Source of the DNA: JAODBQ01 sp047602055
GTDB lineage: Bacteria; Actinomycetota; Acidimicrobiia; Acidimicrobiales; Ilumatobacteraceae
DNA: 64,000 bases
Assembly: GCA_047602055.1 (NCBI GenBank)
Contig: JASGIG010000001.1
Span: 4,154,001 to 4,218,000, forward strand
Reading direction: 5' to 3'
The position numbers and the translations under genes are program-made. Positions 32,607 to 40,946 of the stretch are shown in pieces (position 1 is the stretch's first letter; each line of letters begins with the position of its first letter). The notes beneath the pieces were generated by a model. The model was not told the DNA's origin and searched no databases. It was given only the letters and a program-made list of their open reading frames with translations.

Positions 32607-33116
32607 CTAGCGGAAGTCGTCGAGGGCGGAGTCAGAGCGGCGGACGCGTCGCGCCCGTGACACAGGTGCGGACTGGTCGCGGACCTGTTCGACGAGGGAC
32701 TCGATCACGGGGATGGCACGTTCGAGCGCGCTCCGATCGTCGGCGTCGAGGTGGTCGACGGCGCGGGCGAGGACGAGCGAGCGCTGATCGGCGCGTCGCT
32801 GGCGGCGCTCGTCACGGCCCGGGGCGATGTGCAGCGAGGCCGAGCGGGCGTCGCCCGGTGACTGGCGCCGCTCGAGGATCTGCCGGCCGACGAGCTGGCG
32901 CACGAGCGTGCTGACGGTGTTCTGGGCGACGCGCAGCCGTGCCGCCGACTCCTTGATCGACGTGCCCGGGTGCGCCAGCACGTCGCGGACCAACTCGGAC
33001 TGCGTCGGCGTCAGCGTCTCGTCGGCGGTGCCGGGCTCGTGGAACTGGCGCAGCACGCGACGCAGATCGATCGACGCCTGCAGCAGCGCGCGGGCGATGG
33101 GTTGCGAGCCGGCCAC
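32607..33116 (-). CDS. MarR family transcriptional regulator
   Basis: Winged-helix regulator of 169 residues: SELVRDVLAHPGTSIKESAA, then RLRVAQNTVSTLVRQLVGRQ as recognition helix, then the wing ILERRQSPGDARSASLHIAP with the family's D-x-R. GTG at 33116 is the likely start. It lies just downstream of the substrate-binding protein gene (28 bases), on the same strand, so they may be transcribed together. A TCTG-AAA-CAGA palindrome 5' of that gene (34313-34329) could be its operator. Ligand not known. Confidence 0.85.
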   Translation of the reverse strand: MAGSQPIARALLQASIDLRRVLRQFHEPGTADETLTPTQSELVRDVLAHPGTSIKESAARLRVAQNTVSTLVRQLVGRQILERRQSPGDARSASLHIAPGRDERRQRRADQRSLVLARAVDHLDADDRSALERAIPVIESLVEQVRDQSAPVSRARRVRRSDSALDDFR

Positions 33117-33143
33117 CGCCCGACCGTAGCGACCGCCTCGGTC

Positions 33144-34301
33144 TCAGCCGAACGTGTCGACGTAGCCGTCGAGCACGATCGTCGCCGCTGCCGGGCCGGC
33201 GCTCAGGTACCACGGGTCGTCGTCGACGACGGTGACGTGGTCCGACTTGATCGCGTCGAGGTTGGCCCACAGCGGGTTGGCCATGAACGTCCCCGCCGGC
33301 GTGTCGGCGGCCTCGCCCTGCACCGAGTAGAAGAGCCAGTCGGCGTCGATCAGCGCGATCTGCTCCTCGCTGAGGTCCTGCGAGGTCTTGTCGAACTGCT
33401 GCGATTCGGGCCGGTCGAGCCCGGCGTCCCAGGCGATGCTGCCGGCGAAGGAGGGGACGCCGAACATCCGCACCCGCCCGGTGTTGAAGCGCACCAGCGA
33501 CACCGTCGGCGGATCGGTGGCGACCTTCGCGGCGAGCGCTGCGGCCTTGGCGTCGTAGGCCTTCATGAACGCTTCCGCCTCGCCGGAGCGGCCGAGCGCC
33601 GAGGCGATCAGCAGGAAGTCCTGCTTCCAGTTGACGCCCGTACCGGCGGTGATCACGGTCGGGGCGATCCCCGCCAGGGTGTCGTAGGTCTCGGCCTCGG
33701 CGCCGCCGTTGTCGAAGATCAGGTCGGGTTGCAGCGCGGCGATCGCCTCGAAGTTGACGGCGGCGTTCGTGCCCGCCGATTCCACGGCGGCGAGCTCCGT
33801 CGCCTGCTCGGGGAACGACTCGACCAGGTACGGCTGGACCGTCTCCGCGCCGTCGCGGGCCACCGCGCCGACCGGGACGATGCCGAGGGTCAGCAGGCCG
33901 TCGAGCTGCCCGGTGCCGATGACGACGATCCGCTTCGGTTCCGCGGGGAGCGTGGTCGTGCCCTTGTAGTGGACGACGTCACGCGGGAACACCCCGTCGG
34001 CCGCGGTCGAGCCCATCCCGTCGGGGATCTTCGTCGGCGCCGGACCGGGGCCGCGGTCGTCGGCGGGCGTGCTCGCCGCGACCGTCGTGCTGGCGGCGGA
34101 CGCCGCGGTGGTCGTGCTCGCCGCCGTCGTCGCAGTGCTGGCCGCGGTGGCGGAGGTCGAGGCGGCGGAGGTCGAGGCGGTGGTCGCGGTGGTCGCCGAT
34201 GCGGTCGTCGACGACGAGTCGCCGTCGGATCCACACGCGGCGAGCACCGCCCCGCAGAGCACGAGCGCGGACACGGTACGAGTGTTCAGTCTGCCGAACA
34301 T
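33144..34301 (-). CDS. iron-siderophore type ABC transporter substrate-binding lipoprotein
   Basis: Periplasmic-binding-protein-like lipoprotein (385 residues) on the outer face of the membrane. The signal TRTVSALVLCGAVLAACGSD has lipobox LAAC near residue 22. Residues about 27-82 are an extreme Ser/Thr/Ala low-complexity linker. The two-lobed FecB/BtuF-type domain follows: AEPKRIVVIGTGQLDGLLTL, then IAALQPDLIFDNGG, then APTVITAGTGVNWKQDF, and AGSIAWDAGLDRPESQQFDK. It is the probable partner of the permeases and ATPase at 17445-20641; the insertion-sequence island now lies between them. AT-rich promoter sequence precedes it. Confidence 0.88.
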   Translation of the reverse strand: MFGRLNTRTVSALVLCGAVLAACGSDGDSSSTTASATTATTASTSAASTSATAASTATTAASTTTAASAASTTVAASTPADDRGPGPAPTKIPDGMGSTAADGVFPRDVVHYKGTTTLPAEPKRIVVIGTGQLDGLLTLGIVPVGAVARDGAETVQPYLVESFPEQATELAAVESAGTNAAVNFEAIAALQPDLIFDNGGAEAETYDTLAGIAPTVITAGTGVNWKQDFLLIASALGRSGEAEAFMKAYDAKAAALAAKVATDPPTVSLVRFNTGRVRMFGVPSFAGSIAWDAGLDRPESQQFDKTSQDLSEEQIALIDADWLFYSVQGEAADTPAGTFMANPLWANLDAIKSDHVTVVDDDPWYLSAGPAAATIVLDGYVDTFG

Positions 34302-34312
34302 ACGTCATATAG

Positions 34313-34329
34313 TATCTGAAACAGAGATA
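34313..34329. promoter_or_regulatory. TCTG-AAA-CAGA palindrome in AT-rich promoter region
   Basis: TATCTGAAACAGAGATA holds a perfect TCTG/CAGA pair around AAA and near-symmetric TAT/ATA edges. It sits about 12 bases upstream of the binding-protein ATG, beside tactatat on that strand, which could serve as a -10 box. The MarR gene two positions downstream makes it a likely MarR site. The surrounding 40 bases are unusually AT-rich for this genome. Confidence 0.45.
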
Positions 34330-34383
34330 TCAGGCAAAGCTCGATCCACATCGGCGACGTCGCGGATGGAAGGATCGGCGGCC

Positions 34384-35568
34384 GTGACCGACTCGACCCG
34401 TGAGCTCCTCCGCCGCGCCGCCATCGTCGGCCTGGGCATCACCGAGACCGGCAAGGTCTACGGCCGCAGTGCCGCCGACTTCGCCGCCGACGCCGTGCGG
34501 CTCGCGGTGGCCGACGCCGGGCTGACCCTCCACGACGTCGACGGGCTGCTCGTGTCGAGCGGCCTGTCCGGCGGCGTCGACATCCGCCTCGCCCGGCAGC
34601 TCGGCCTCCACGATCTCGGCATCCTCAGCCAGGTCTCCCAGGCCGGCTCCACCGCCGGCGCCCAGGTGCAGCTGGCGGCGATGGCCATCGCCGGCGGGCT
34701 GGCCACGACGGTGGCGATCGTCCACGCCGACGCGCCGCTGCGGCCGGCGGCCCGCTCCGGCGACGCCTACCGCCGCGCCCCGGGCAAGGTGGCCACCGGG
34801 TTCGCCGGGCTGCAGGCCGTCGCCGGTCCGCGCAACCCGAACAGCGGCTACGCCCTGGCGGCGCAGCGCCACATGAGTCACTTCGGCACGACCAGCGAGC
34901 AGCTCGGGGCGATCGCCGTCAGCCAGCGGGCGTGGGCGGCGAAGAACCCGCTCGCCCGGTTCCGCGAACCGATCACGATCGCCGACCACCAGGCCTCGCG
35001 CTGGGTGGCCCGGCCGCTGCACCTGCTCGACTGCTGCATGGTGTCCAACGGCGGCATCGCCATGGTGCTCACCAGCGTCGAGCGCGCCGCCGAGCTGCGC
35101 CAACCGCCCGTGCACCTGTGGGGCTGGGCGCAGACCCACCCCCACTACCGCATGGAGCGCGGCTCGGACTGGGGGCTGGTGTCCGGCGCGGCCACCGCCG
35201 GGCCGAAGGCGATGGCGATCGCCGGCGTCACCCCGGCCGACATCGACGTGCGCGAGATCTACGACTGCTACACGTACACCGCGCTGATCACCCTCGAGGA
35301 CTACGGCTTCTGCGCCAAGGGCGAGGGCGGCGAGCTGGCGGCCAGCGGGGCGCTCGGCCCGGGCGGCTCGCTGCCGACGAACACCGGAGGCGGGCAGCTG
35401 TCGAGCTACTACCTGTGGGGCATGACCCCACTGTCGGAGGCGGTCATCCAGGTGCGCGGCCAGGGCGGCGAGCGCCAGGTGCCACGCCACGAGGTCGCCA
35501 TCGTCAGCGGCAACGGTGGCATCCTCGACTACCACTCCACCCTCGTCCTCGGGAGCCAGCCGCGATGA
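34384..35568 (+). CDS. thiolase-like (SCP2/Ltp2-type) acyl-CoA enzyme
   Basis: Thiolase-superfamily protein of 394 residues. It has the family frame (RRAAIVGLGITETGKVYGRS, then GAQVQLAAMAIAGGLATTVA, then NTGGGQLSSYYLWGMTPLSE), but the usual nucleophilic Cys near residue 90 is replaced: the place reads VSQAGSTAGAQ. This and the DUF35 partner directly behind it are characteristic of the Ltp2-type retro-aldolases that shorten steroid side chains, so a C-C lyase is more likely than a thiolase; a condensing enzyme cannot be ruled out. GTG at 34384 has ggaagga 9 bases before it; ATG at 34366 is an alternative. First gene of a four-gene operon. Confidence 0.78.
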   Translation: MTDSTRELLRRAAIVGLGITETGKVYGRSAADFAADAVRLAVADAGLTLHDVDGLLVSSGLSGGVDIRLARQLGLHDLGILSQVSQAGSTAGAQVQLAAMAIAGGLATTVAIVHADAPLRPAARSGDAYRRAPGKVATGFAGLQAVAGPRNPNSGYALAAQRHMSHFGTTSEQLGAIAVSQRAWAAKNPLARFREPITIADHQASRWVARPLHLLDCCMVSNGGIAMVLTSVERAAELRQPPVHLWGWAQTHPHYRMERGSDWGLVSGAATAGPKAMAIAGVTPADIDVREIYDCYTYTALITLEDYGFCAKGEGGELAASGALGPGGSLPTNTGGGQLSSYYLWGMTPLSEAVIQVRGQGGERQVPRHEVAIVSGNGGILDYHSTLVLGSQPR

Positions 35569-35972
35569 CCACCGAATCTTTTCGGATCGAACGTGACGAG
35601 GCGTCGGCGGTGTTCTTCGACGCCGCTCGCGCCGGCCAGCTCGTCGTCCGCCACTGCCCGGTGTGCGGACGGCTGTTCCCGCCGGCGCAGCGCGAGTGCC
35701 CCGACGGCGACGCCCTCGACTGGCAGCCCGTCGCCGGCACGGCGACGCTGGTGACGTGGACCGTCGACGAGGGCACGTCGATCGCCCCGGAGCTCGCCAA
35801 TGCCGCCGGCACCGGCGAGGTGATCGGCATCGTCGAGCTCACCGAGGGACCGTGGCTGCACACCGCGCTCCCCGGCATCGACCCGGCGGCGCTGCGCGAA
35901 GGGATGCCGATGCGCGTCGAGCTCCTCAGCCTCGGCGGCGGCGAGCCGGTCCCGACGTTCGTACCGGCCTGA
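35565..35972 (+). CDS. DUF35 (OB-fold, zinc ribbon) acyl-CoA-binding protein
   Basis: A 135-residue protein with an N-terminal rubredoxin-like zinc ribbon (HCPVCGRLFPPAQRECPDGD; the fourth Cys of the usual set is an Asp here) and a C-terminal OB-fold (GTATLVTWTVDEGT, then GVIGIVELTEGPWL-like strands, then GMPMRVELLSLGGG). DUF35 proteins pair with thiolase-like enzymes and bind the CoA part of the substrate. The ATG overlaps the upstream stop (ATGA), as expected for subunits of one complex. Confidence 0.85.
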   Translation: MTTESFRIERDEASAVFFDAARAGQLVVRHCPVCGRLFPPAQRECPDGDALDWQPVAGTATLVTWTVDEGTSIAPELANAAGTGEVIGIVELTEGPWLHTALPGIDPAALREGMPMRVELLSLGGGEPVPTFVPA

Positions 35973-35989
35973 CGGCATAGCGTCCGGTC

Positions 35990-36838
35990 ATGTTCCTCGA
36001 TCAGTCGCTGGAGGGCCACGTCGCCTTCGTCACCGGGGCCGCGCGTGGCATCGGCCGTGCAATCGCCATGGCGCTCTCGAATGCCGGGGCCGACGTCGCC
36101 GTCGTCGACGCTCATCCCGCGCCGTTCGACGCCGAGCCCTACTACCGCCTGCGCCGGCGCACGTCGGGGCCCGAGGAGGCCATCTCCACCGAGCAGGACA
36201 TCCTCGAGAACGGCGCGGGTGACGCGATCTCGATCGCCGTCGACGTCGCCGATCCCGATGCGGTCGTCGCCGCCGTCGAGCGCTGCACCGCCGAGCTCGG
36301 GCCGCCGGACGTGCTCGTCAACAACGCCGGGATCGTCAACAACATCGCCCGCATCGCCGACATGGACCCGGCCGCGTGGCAGCACGAGCTGCAGGTCAAC
36401 CTGTCCGGCATGTTCCACACGGTGCGGGCGATCGCGCCGGGGATGGCCGAGCGCGGCTGGGGCAGGGTGATCAACCTGTCGTCGATCGCCGCGCTGTCGC
36501 CGGGCCTCGGCCAGCCCGCGTACGCCGCGTCGAAGGCCGGCGTCATCGCCTTCACCCGCGCCGTCGCCCAGGAGTTCGGGCCCGGCGGCGTCACCGCCAA
36601 CGCGATCCTCCCCGGGCTGATCGCCACACCGCTCGTCCGCTCGATGCCCGAGCACCTGCGCGACCACTACGTCGCCCGCACGCCCGTCGCCCGCCTCGGC
36701 CAGCCCGAGGACATCGGCGCGCTCGCCGCGTTCCTCGCCTCCGACGCCGCCGGGTTCATCTCCGGCACGGCGATCCCCTGCGACGGCGGCGTGTCGAGCG
36801 CCGCCCGCGAGGGCCTCGACGCCCCGGCGCCGCGCTGA
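35990..36838 (+). CDS. SDR family oxidoreductase
   Basis: Classical SDR of 282 residues: VAFVTGAARGIGRAIAMALS (TGxxxGIG) at the N-terminus, VDAHPAPFD after strand 2 (NAD-type acidic residue), DVLVNNAGIVNN, the catalytic NLSSIAALSPG with YAASKAGV, and CDGGVSSA at the end. A longer loop (YYRLRRRTSGPEEAISTEQD) after strand 2 resembles SDRs of the mycofactocin-associated or hydroxyacyl type but is not enough to assign. The ATG follows the DUF35 stop by 17 bases, and the stop overlaps the next gene. Likely oxidises a hydroxyacyl or alcohol intermediate of the same pathway. Confidence 0.88.
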   Translation: MFLDQSLEGHVAFVTGAARGIGRAIAMALSNAGADVAVVDAHPAPFDAEPYYRLRRRTSGPEEAISTEQDILENGAGDAISIAVDVADPDAVVAAVERCTAELGPPDVLVNNAGIVNNIARIADMDPAAWQHELQVNLSGMFHTVRAIAPGMAERGWGRVINLSSIAALSPGLGQPAYAASKAGVIAFTRAVAQEFGPGGVTANAILPGLIATPLVRSMPEHLRDHYVARTPVARLGQPEDIGALAAFLASDAAGFISGTAIPCDGGVSSAAREGLDAPAPR

Positions 36839-37794
36839 TGGCCGAGTACCGCCACCGCTTCGGGCCGCACAACCCCGACGAGACGTACCTGCCCCACGCG
36901 TTCGCCGAACAGCTCGTCGACCTCGGCGAGGTGCAGATGAACCACGTCGTCGTCGGCGACGCGTCGAAGCCGGCGCTGCTGCTGATCCCTGGCCAGACCG
37001 AGTCATGGTGGGGCTACGAGCAGGCCCTGCCGCTGCTCGCCGAGCACTTCCAGTGCCACGCTGTCGACCTGCGCGGCCAGGGGCGCTCGACGCGCACGCC
37101 TGGCCGCTACACGCTCGACAACATGGGCAACGACCTCGTCCGCTTCCTCGACGTCGTCGTCGGCCGCCCGGCGATCGTCAGCGGGCTGTCGTCGGGCGGC
37201 GTGCTGTCCGCCTGGTTGTCCGCCTACGCCAAGCCGGGCCAGGTGATCGCCGCCCACTACGAGGATCCACCGTTGTTCTCCTCGCAGGTCGAGCCGGCCA
37301 CCGGGCAGGGCATCCGCCAGGGCATCGGCGGGATGTTCCGAACGTGGAGCACCTTCCTCGGCGACCAGTGGAGCATCGGCGACTGGGACGGGGTGCGCGC
37401 CTCGCGCGAGCACCTGCCGGCGTGGCTGGTCGGACCGTTCGACCCGCCGGCCGAGCCGCCGCAGCACCTCAAGGAGTACGACCCCGAATGGGGCCGGGCG
37501 TTCTGGACCGGCACCGTCGCCGCGTCGTGCGACCACGAGCGGATGCTGCGCGCCGTCAAGGTGCCGGTGCTGCTGACCCACCACTTCCGCGCCGTCGACC
37601 CGGCGAGCGGCCTGCTGATGGGAGCCCTCTCGGACGTCCAAGCTGACCGCGTCCGCGCCCTGCTCGCCGAGGCCGGCGTCCCCGTCGACTCCCGCTCGTT
37701 CGAGAAGATGGGCCACTCGATGCACGGCCAGGACCCGCGCCTGTTCACCGACACCCTCGTCGACTGGGCCCGCACGGTGCTGCCCGCCGCCTGA
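36838..37794 (+). CDS. alpha/beta fold hydrolase
   Basis: Serine hydrolase of 318 residues. The oxyanion-hole segment is LLLIPGQTESWWGYEQAL, the acid region CHAVDLRGQGRSTRTPGRY, and the nucleophile elbow GLSSGGVLSAWL (Ser about 120) with Gly before and after. The C-terminal catalytic His is in EKMGHSMHGQDP. The ATG shares a base with the SDR stop (tgatg). It may cleave an ester or lactone, which would fit a pathway in which a Baeyer-Villiger type product or thioester is opened, but that is a guess. Confidence 0.85.
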   Translation: MAEYRHRFGPHNPDETYLPHAFAEQLVDLGEVQMNHVVVGDASKPALLLIPGQTESWWGYEQALPLLAEHFQCHAVDLRGQGRSTRTPGRYTLDNMGNDLVRFLDVVVGRPAIVSGLSSGGVLSAWLSAYAKPGQVIAAHYEDPPLFSSQVEPATGQGIRQGIGGMFRTWSTFLGDQWSIGDWDGVRASREHLPAWLVGPFDPPAEPPQHLKEYDPEWGRAFWTGTVAASCDHERMLRAVKVPVLLTHHFRAVDPASGLLMGALSDVQADRVRALLAEAGVPVDSRSFEKMGHSMHGQDPRLFTDTLVDWARTVLPAA

Positions 37795-37859
37795 GGCTCC
37801 AGCGACGGCCTCGATCCTCAGGCACCGAGCTGATCTTCGCGGCGGCGTGTCGTCTGGCG

Positions 37860-38885
37860 TCAACGACGTCGCAGAAGGACGATGTCCTGATGCTGCTCAT
37901 ACGCAACGGGATCGATGTCGATCACGTCGAAGTGCTCTGACCATCGTTCACGGATGTACGTCTCGGTGTGCATCGCTGTCTGGTAGAAGTCCGGCAAGCT
38001 GATCGTCTGCCCGTAGCCGGAGTCGATGTACAAGAAGCCAGCGTTGTCGAGCTGCTTCCTTTGCGCCGGGTCGAGCCTTGCGTGGTAATTGGCACCGTGC
38101 GTCGTCAAGAGGACGAGGCCCTCGGGGCGAGTGATCCGGCGCAGATCAGCAAGCCACGCGAACTGCATGGTCTCGGGGAGATGAGTCATCACGCTGATGC
38201 CGAACACGAAGTCGAACATCATGTCGGGATAGGGCAAGGGCGGCTCGTGCGGGGCGACCACAAACGCCGCCAACGCCGCGTAGTTCGCCTGGCACCACGC
38301 GATTGCCTCAGGATCGATGTCGGTGCCGTGCAATTCGACGTTCGGGAGCAAACGAGCCAAGGCGATCAGCGCTCGGCCACAGCCGGACCCGAAGTCGAGG
38401 ATCGTGCCGAACTCGTCGATCCGGCGACCGGCGCGGGCGACTGACTTGGCGAGCGTCGGATAGACAGCGTCAAAGCTGCTGTCGATGAACCTCGACGTGT
38501 ACCGGCCGACGACTCGCTCCTGGAGATGCTTCGGCGGTGGTGTGATCATCCGATGGAAGTAGCGCAGCATCGAGTCCTGCTGTCTCGTGTAGACCTCCAG
38601 GTCCCGGACCCGCGAGGCGAGGCTGTCGAGTTGATATGTCCGTGACGACCGCTCCAAGCGTGAGATCGCCCGTTCCGCGGCCGCTGGGAGGTGCCTCGCA
38701 AGGCGGGCCGTTGAGGCCCGCTGGATCACCAAGCGATCCTCGTGCCGACCGTATGTCTCGAAGTGCTCCAAACCGTTCGCGAACACGCCATCCTCGACGG
38801 CGGCAGCGACGTCTGGATTGGCGCCGAGGTACCCCGCCTCGCTGAACGTTGCGTCGGTCGCGCGGACGAATCGCGGCACCGTCAT
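37860..38885 (-). CDS. class I SAM-dependent methyltransferase with N-terminal NPDV repeat
   Basis: Methyltransferase of 341 residues. The first 50 residues carry YLGANPDVAAAVEDGVFANG, then EHFETYGRHEDR, the short NPDV helical motif common in proteins that act on extracellular polysaccharide or glycans. Residues about 60-125 are helical. The SAM-binding core opens with GTILDFGSGCGRALIALARL near residue 160, followed by HGTDIDPEAIAWCQ and DFVFGISVMTHLPE. The substrate may be a glycan or protein; it is not known. ATG at 38885 is directly upstream of the XRE gene's stop (within 50 bases). Confidence 0.8.
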   Translation of the reverse strand: MTVPRFVRATDATFSEAGYLGANPDVAAAVEDGVFANGLEHFETYGRHEDRLVIQRASTARLARHLPAAAERAISRLERSSRTYQLDSLASRVRDLEVYTRQQDSMLRYFHRMITPPPKHLQERVVGRYTSRFIDSSFDAVYPTLAKSVARAGRRIDEFGTILDFGSGCGRALIALARLLPNVELHGTDIDPEAIAWCQANYAALAAFVVAPHEPPLPYPDMMFDFVFGISVMTHLPETMQFAWLADLRRITRPEGLVLLTTHGANYHARLDPAQRKQLDNAGFLYIDSGYGQTISLPDFYQTAMHTETYIRERWSEHFDVIDIDPVAYEQHQDIVLLRRR

Positions 38886-38933
38886 CAGAACGGCTGACCC
38901 GCAGCTTGAGCCGCGCCGGATGTTCGCCCGACC

Positions 38934-39185
38934 TCAGAGATCGGAGCGTCGCAGCCCTCGAACCAGCTCACCCGGATCGACGTGAATGGCGTCGGCCACC
39001 TTGATGATGTTGTGGAGCGACAGGTTGCGCTGGCCTCGCTCGACCTGACCGATGAACGTCCAGTGCAAGCCGGCAGAATCGGCCAGCTTCTCTTGGCTGA
39101 GCCCCAACGCTTCACGGTGAGTCCGCACCCGCCGTCCGAACGTGGCCGCGGCAACGGAGATCGGAGATTTGGCGGGCCCGGGCAT
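38934..39185 (-). CDS. XRE-family helix-turn-helix regulator
   Basis: Small DNA-binding protein of 83 residues from the ATG at 39185 (94 from 39218). It is one HTH_3 domain: FGRRVRTHREALGLSQEKLA, then DSAGLHWTFIGQVERGQRNL, then LHNIIKVADAIHVDPGELV. Proteins of this type are close relatives of C-proteins and phage repressors. TACGTCC occurs at 39201 and 39246 upstream and may be its own operator. It is followed by the methyltransferase gene on the same strand, so the two may form a unit. Confidence 0.8.
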   Translation of the reverse strand: MPGPAKSPISVAAATFGRRVRTHREALGLSQEKLADSAGLHWTFIGQVERGQRNLSLHNIIKVADAIHVDPGELVRGLRRSDL

Positions 39186-39200
39186 CGACCCCCAAGCACA

Positions 39201-39252
39201 TACGTCCCATGCGGACATGGCCAGAGACGAAACATCCCAAGACTATACGTCC
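39201..39252. promoter_or_regulatory. candidate operator: TACGTCC direct repeats
   Basis: TACGTCC is present at 39201-39207 and 39246-39252, and the first copy sits in gtcc-catgc-ggac, a short inverted repeat. It lies within 70 bases upstream of the XRE gene. The region is less GC-rich than average. Role is only inferred from position. Confidence 0.3.
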
Positions 39253-39323
39253 TGTTCAGATGAACACACCGGATACCGGTGCAGTCACTCGATGCACGTC
39301 AGGTGCTACCGGGCGCTGACGTG

Positions 39324-40475
39324 TCAGCCGTCGGCGGCGTCCATCTGGGCGAGCACCCGCAGCATCACCTCGTCGGCGCCGCCGCCGATGCCGATCAACC
39401 GGTTGTCACGGAGGAAGCGGGCCGTCCAGGTCTCCTCCATGTAGCCGGCGCCGCCGTGGAACTGCAGGCACCAGTCGGCGACCTCGCGCGCCAGCCGGCC
39501 GGACTTGAGCTTGGCGATCGTCGCGGAACGGCGGGTGTCCTCGCCGTGGACGTAGGCGTCGGCGCAGGCGATGTTGTACGTGCGCAGCAGGTCGACCTCG
39601 GCGGCCAGCTCCGCCAGCCGGTACTGGATGTACTGGTTGGCGAGCAGCGGGCCACCGAACGCCTGGCGCTCGCCCACGTAGGCACGGGTGCGCTCCAGCG
39701 CGGTGAGGCACGCGCCAACGGTCGTGTAGGCCGCCCACATCCGCTCGACCATGAACTGGGCCATCTGCTGCTGGAAGCCGCGGCCGGCCTCGCCGATCGT
39801 GTTGCTCACCGGCACCCGGCAGTCGGTGAAGCTGAGCAGCCCGGTGTCGGACGCCCGCATCCCGAGCTTGTCGAGCTTGCGGGACACCTCGAAGCCGGGC
39901 GCCGACGTCGGCACGACGATCTGGCTCATCCCTCGGGACCCGCCCTCGTCCGACGTGCGCGCCAGCAGGCACAGCCAGTCGGCCTGCAGCGAGCTCGTGA
40001 TGAACGTCTTCGCGCCGTTGATCACCCACTCGTCGCCGTCGCGCACGGCGCGGGTGCGCAGGCCGGCGACGTCGGAGCCGGCATCGGGCTCGGTGACGGC
40101 GATGCTGGCGACCATCTCGCCGCGCATCGCCGGGGCGAGGTACGTGGCCTTCAGCTCCGGCGTGCCGAAGTGGTGCAGCGACGGGGTGGCCATCGCCACC
40201 TGCACGCCGAGCGCCATCGGCAGCGAGCCGTGATCGCAGCGGCCGATCTCCTCGCCGAGGATCTGGGTGAACAGGTGGTCGCCGCCCTGGCCGTCGTAGT
40301 CGGTGTCGTACTCCAGGCCGAGCATCCCGAGGCCGGCCATCTGCTGGAAGATCTCGTGCAGCGGCATCATCCCCGCGGCCTCCCACTCCGGGATGCGCGG
40401 GTCGATCTCCTTGCGGACGAAGGCCCGCACGGTGTTGCGGAACTGCTCGTGCTCGTCGCTGAACGGCCGGCTCAT
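39324..40475 (-). CDS. acyl-CoA dehydrogenase
   Basis: Flavoprotein that introduces a trans-2 double bond into an acyl-CoA, 383 residues, full length. N-terminal helical domain (FSDEHEQFRNTVRAFVRKEI), the middle beta domain with the FAD/substrate segment SIAVTEPDAGSDVAGLRTRA and VINGAKTFITSS, and the C-terminal helices with ERQAFGGPLLANQYIQYRLA and the acyl-CoA dehydrogenase signature WCLQFHGGAGYMEE. The ATG at 40475 fits the family's start. Electron-transfer partners are not in the window. Chain-length preference cannot be read. Confidence 0.92.
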   Translation of the reverse strand: MSRPFSDEHEQFRNTVRAFVRKEIDPRIPEWEAAGMMPLHEIFQQMAGLGMLGLEYDTDYDGQGGDHLFTQILGEEIGRCDHGSLPMALGVQVAMATPSLHHFGTPELKATYLAPAMRGEMVASIAVTEPDAGSDVAGLRTRAVRDGDEWVINGAKTFITSSLQADWLCLLARTSDEGGSRGMSQIVVPTSAPGFEVSRKLDKLGMRASDTGLLSFTDCRVPVSNTIGEAGRGFQQQMAQFMVERMWAAYTTVGACLTALERTRAYVGERQAFGGPLLANQYIQYRLAELAAEVDLLRTYNIACADAYVHGEDTRRSATIAKLKSGRLAREVADWCLQFHGGAGYMEETWTARFLRDNRLIGIGGGADEVMLRVLAQMDAADG

Positions 40476-40526
40476 GCCCGCAACGATGTCACGTTACGAG
40501 TCGGCATCGAACAGTTTCGCCAGCAC

Positions 40527-40844
40527 CTACGATGCAGTTTCGCCACCGGTGACTGTTTCGAGGGAGGGCCAGCGCAGGGTCAGCGTGCCGCCGTCGGGGA
40601 CGGCGTCCCACAGCGCGGCGAGCCGGTCGAACGTCGGGGCGACTTCGGTCCGCCCGCCACGCGCCCACGTGAAGTGGTGGTGGTTGCCGAGCGCCTCGGC
40701 GGCCTCCAGCCCGGCACGGTGGTCGCGGATCAGCTGGCGGCCGGGCCGGGTGGGGCGCTGGCGGGTGCCGTGATCGAACGTCGCCCCACGGGCCAGCAGA
40801 CCCCAGAAGCCGTCGGAGAGCCCGAGGTGCGACTCGGTGGCCAT
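40527..40844 (-). CDS. small hypothetical protein, probably 5'-frameshifted
   Basis: A 105-residue reading from ATG at 40844: SHLGLSDGFWGLLARGATFD, and a C-terminus with DAVPDGGTLTLRWPS. The sequence just upstream still looks like this protein in two frames (GEVALGHVVLGEDES in one, IPHDLGHMATESHLG in the one used), so the true start is probably near 40925 and one base is missing near 40875. The IPHDLGHMATESHLGL-xGFWG pattern recalls a small actinobacterial family of unknown function. It is preceded by the third copy of the palindromic repeat. Confidence 0.55.
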   Translation of the reverse strand: MATESHLGLSDGFWGLLARGATFDHGTRQRPTRPGRQLIRDHRAGLEAAEALGNHHHFTWARGGRTEVAPTFDRLAALWDAVPDGGTLTLRWPSLETVTGGETAS

Positions 40845-40946
40845 GTGCCCGAGGTCGTGGGGGATGCGACCCCTGCCGACTCGTCCTCGCCGAGCACGAC
40901 ATGACCGAGCGCGACCTCCCCGCCGGCGACCGAGGCGGCCCGGCAT

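Noticed and set aside
34060..34220. Repetitive stretch that could be taken for a CRISPR or satellite array
   Set aside because: It is the codon pattern of the Ser/Thr/Ala linker of the binding lipoprotein, with no regular repeat-spacer units.
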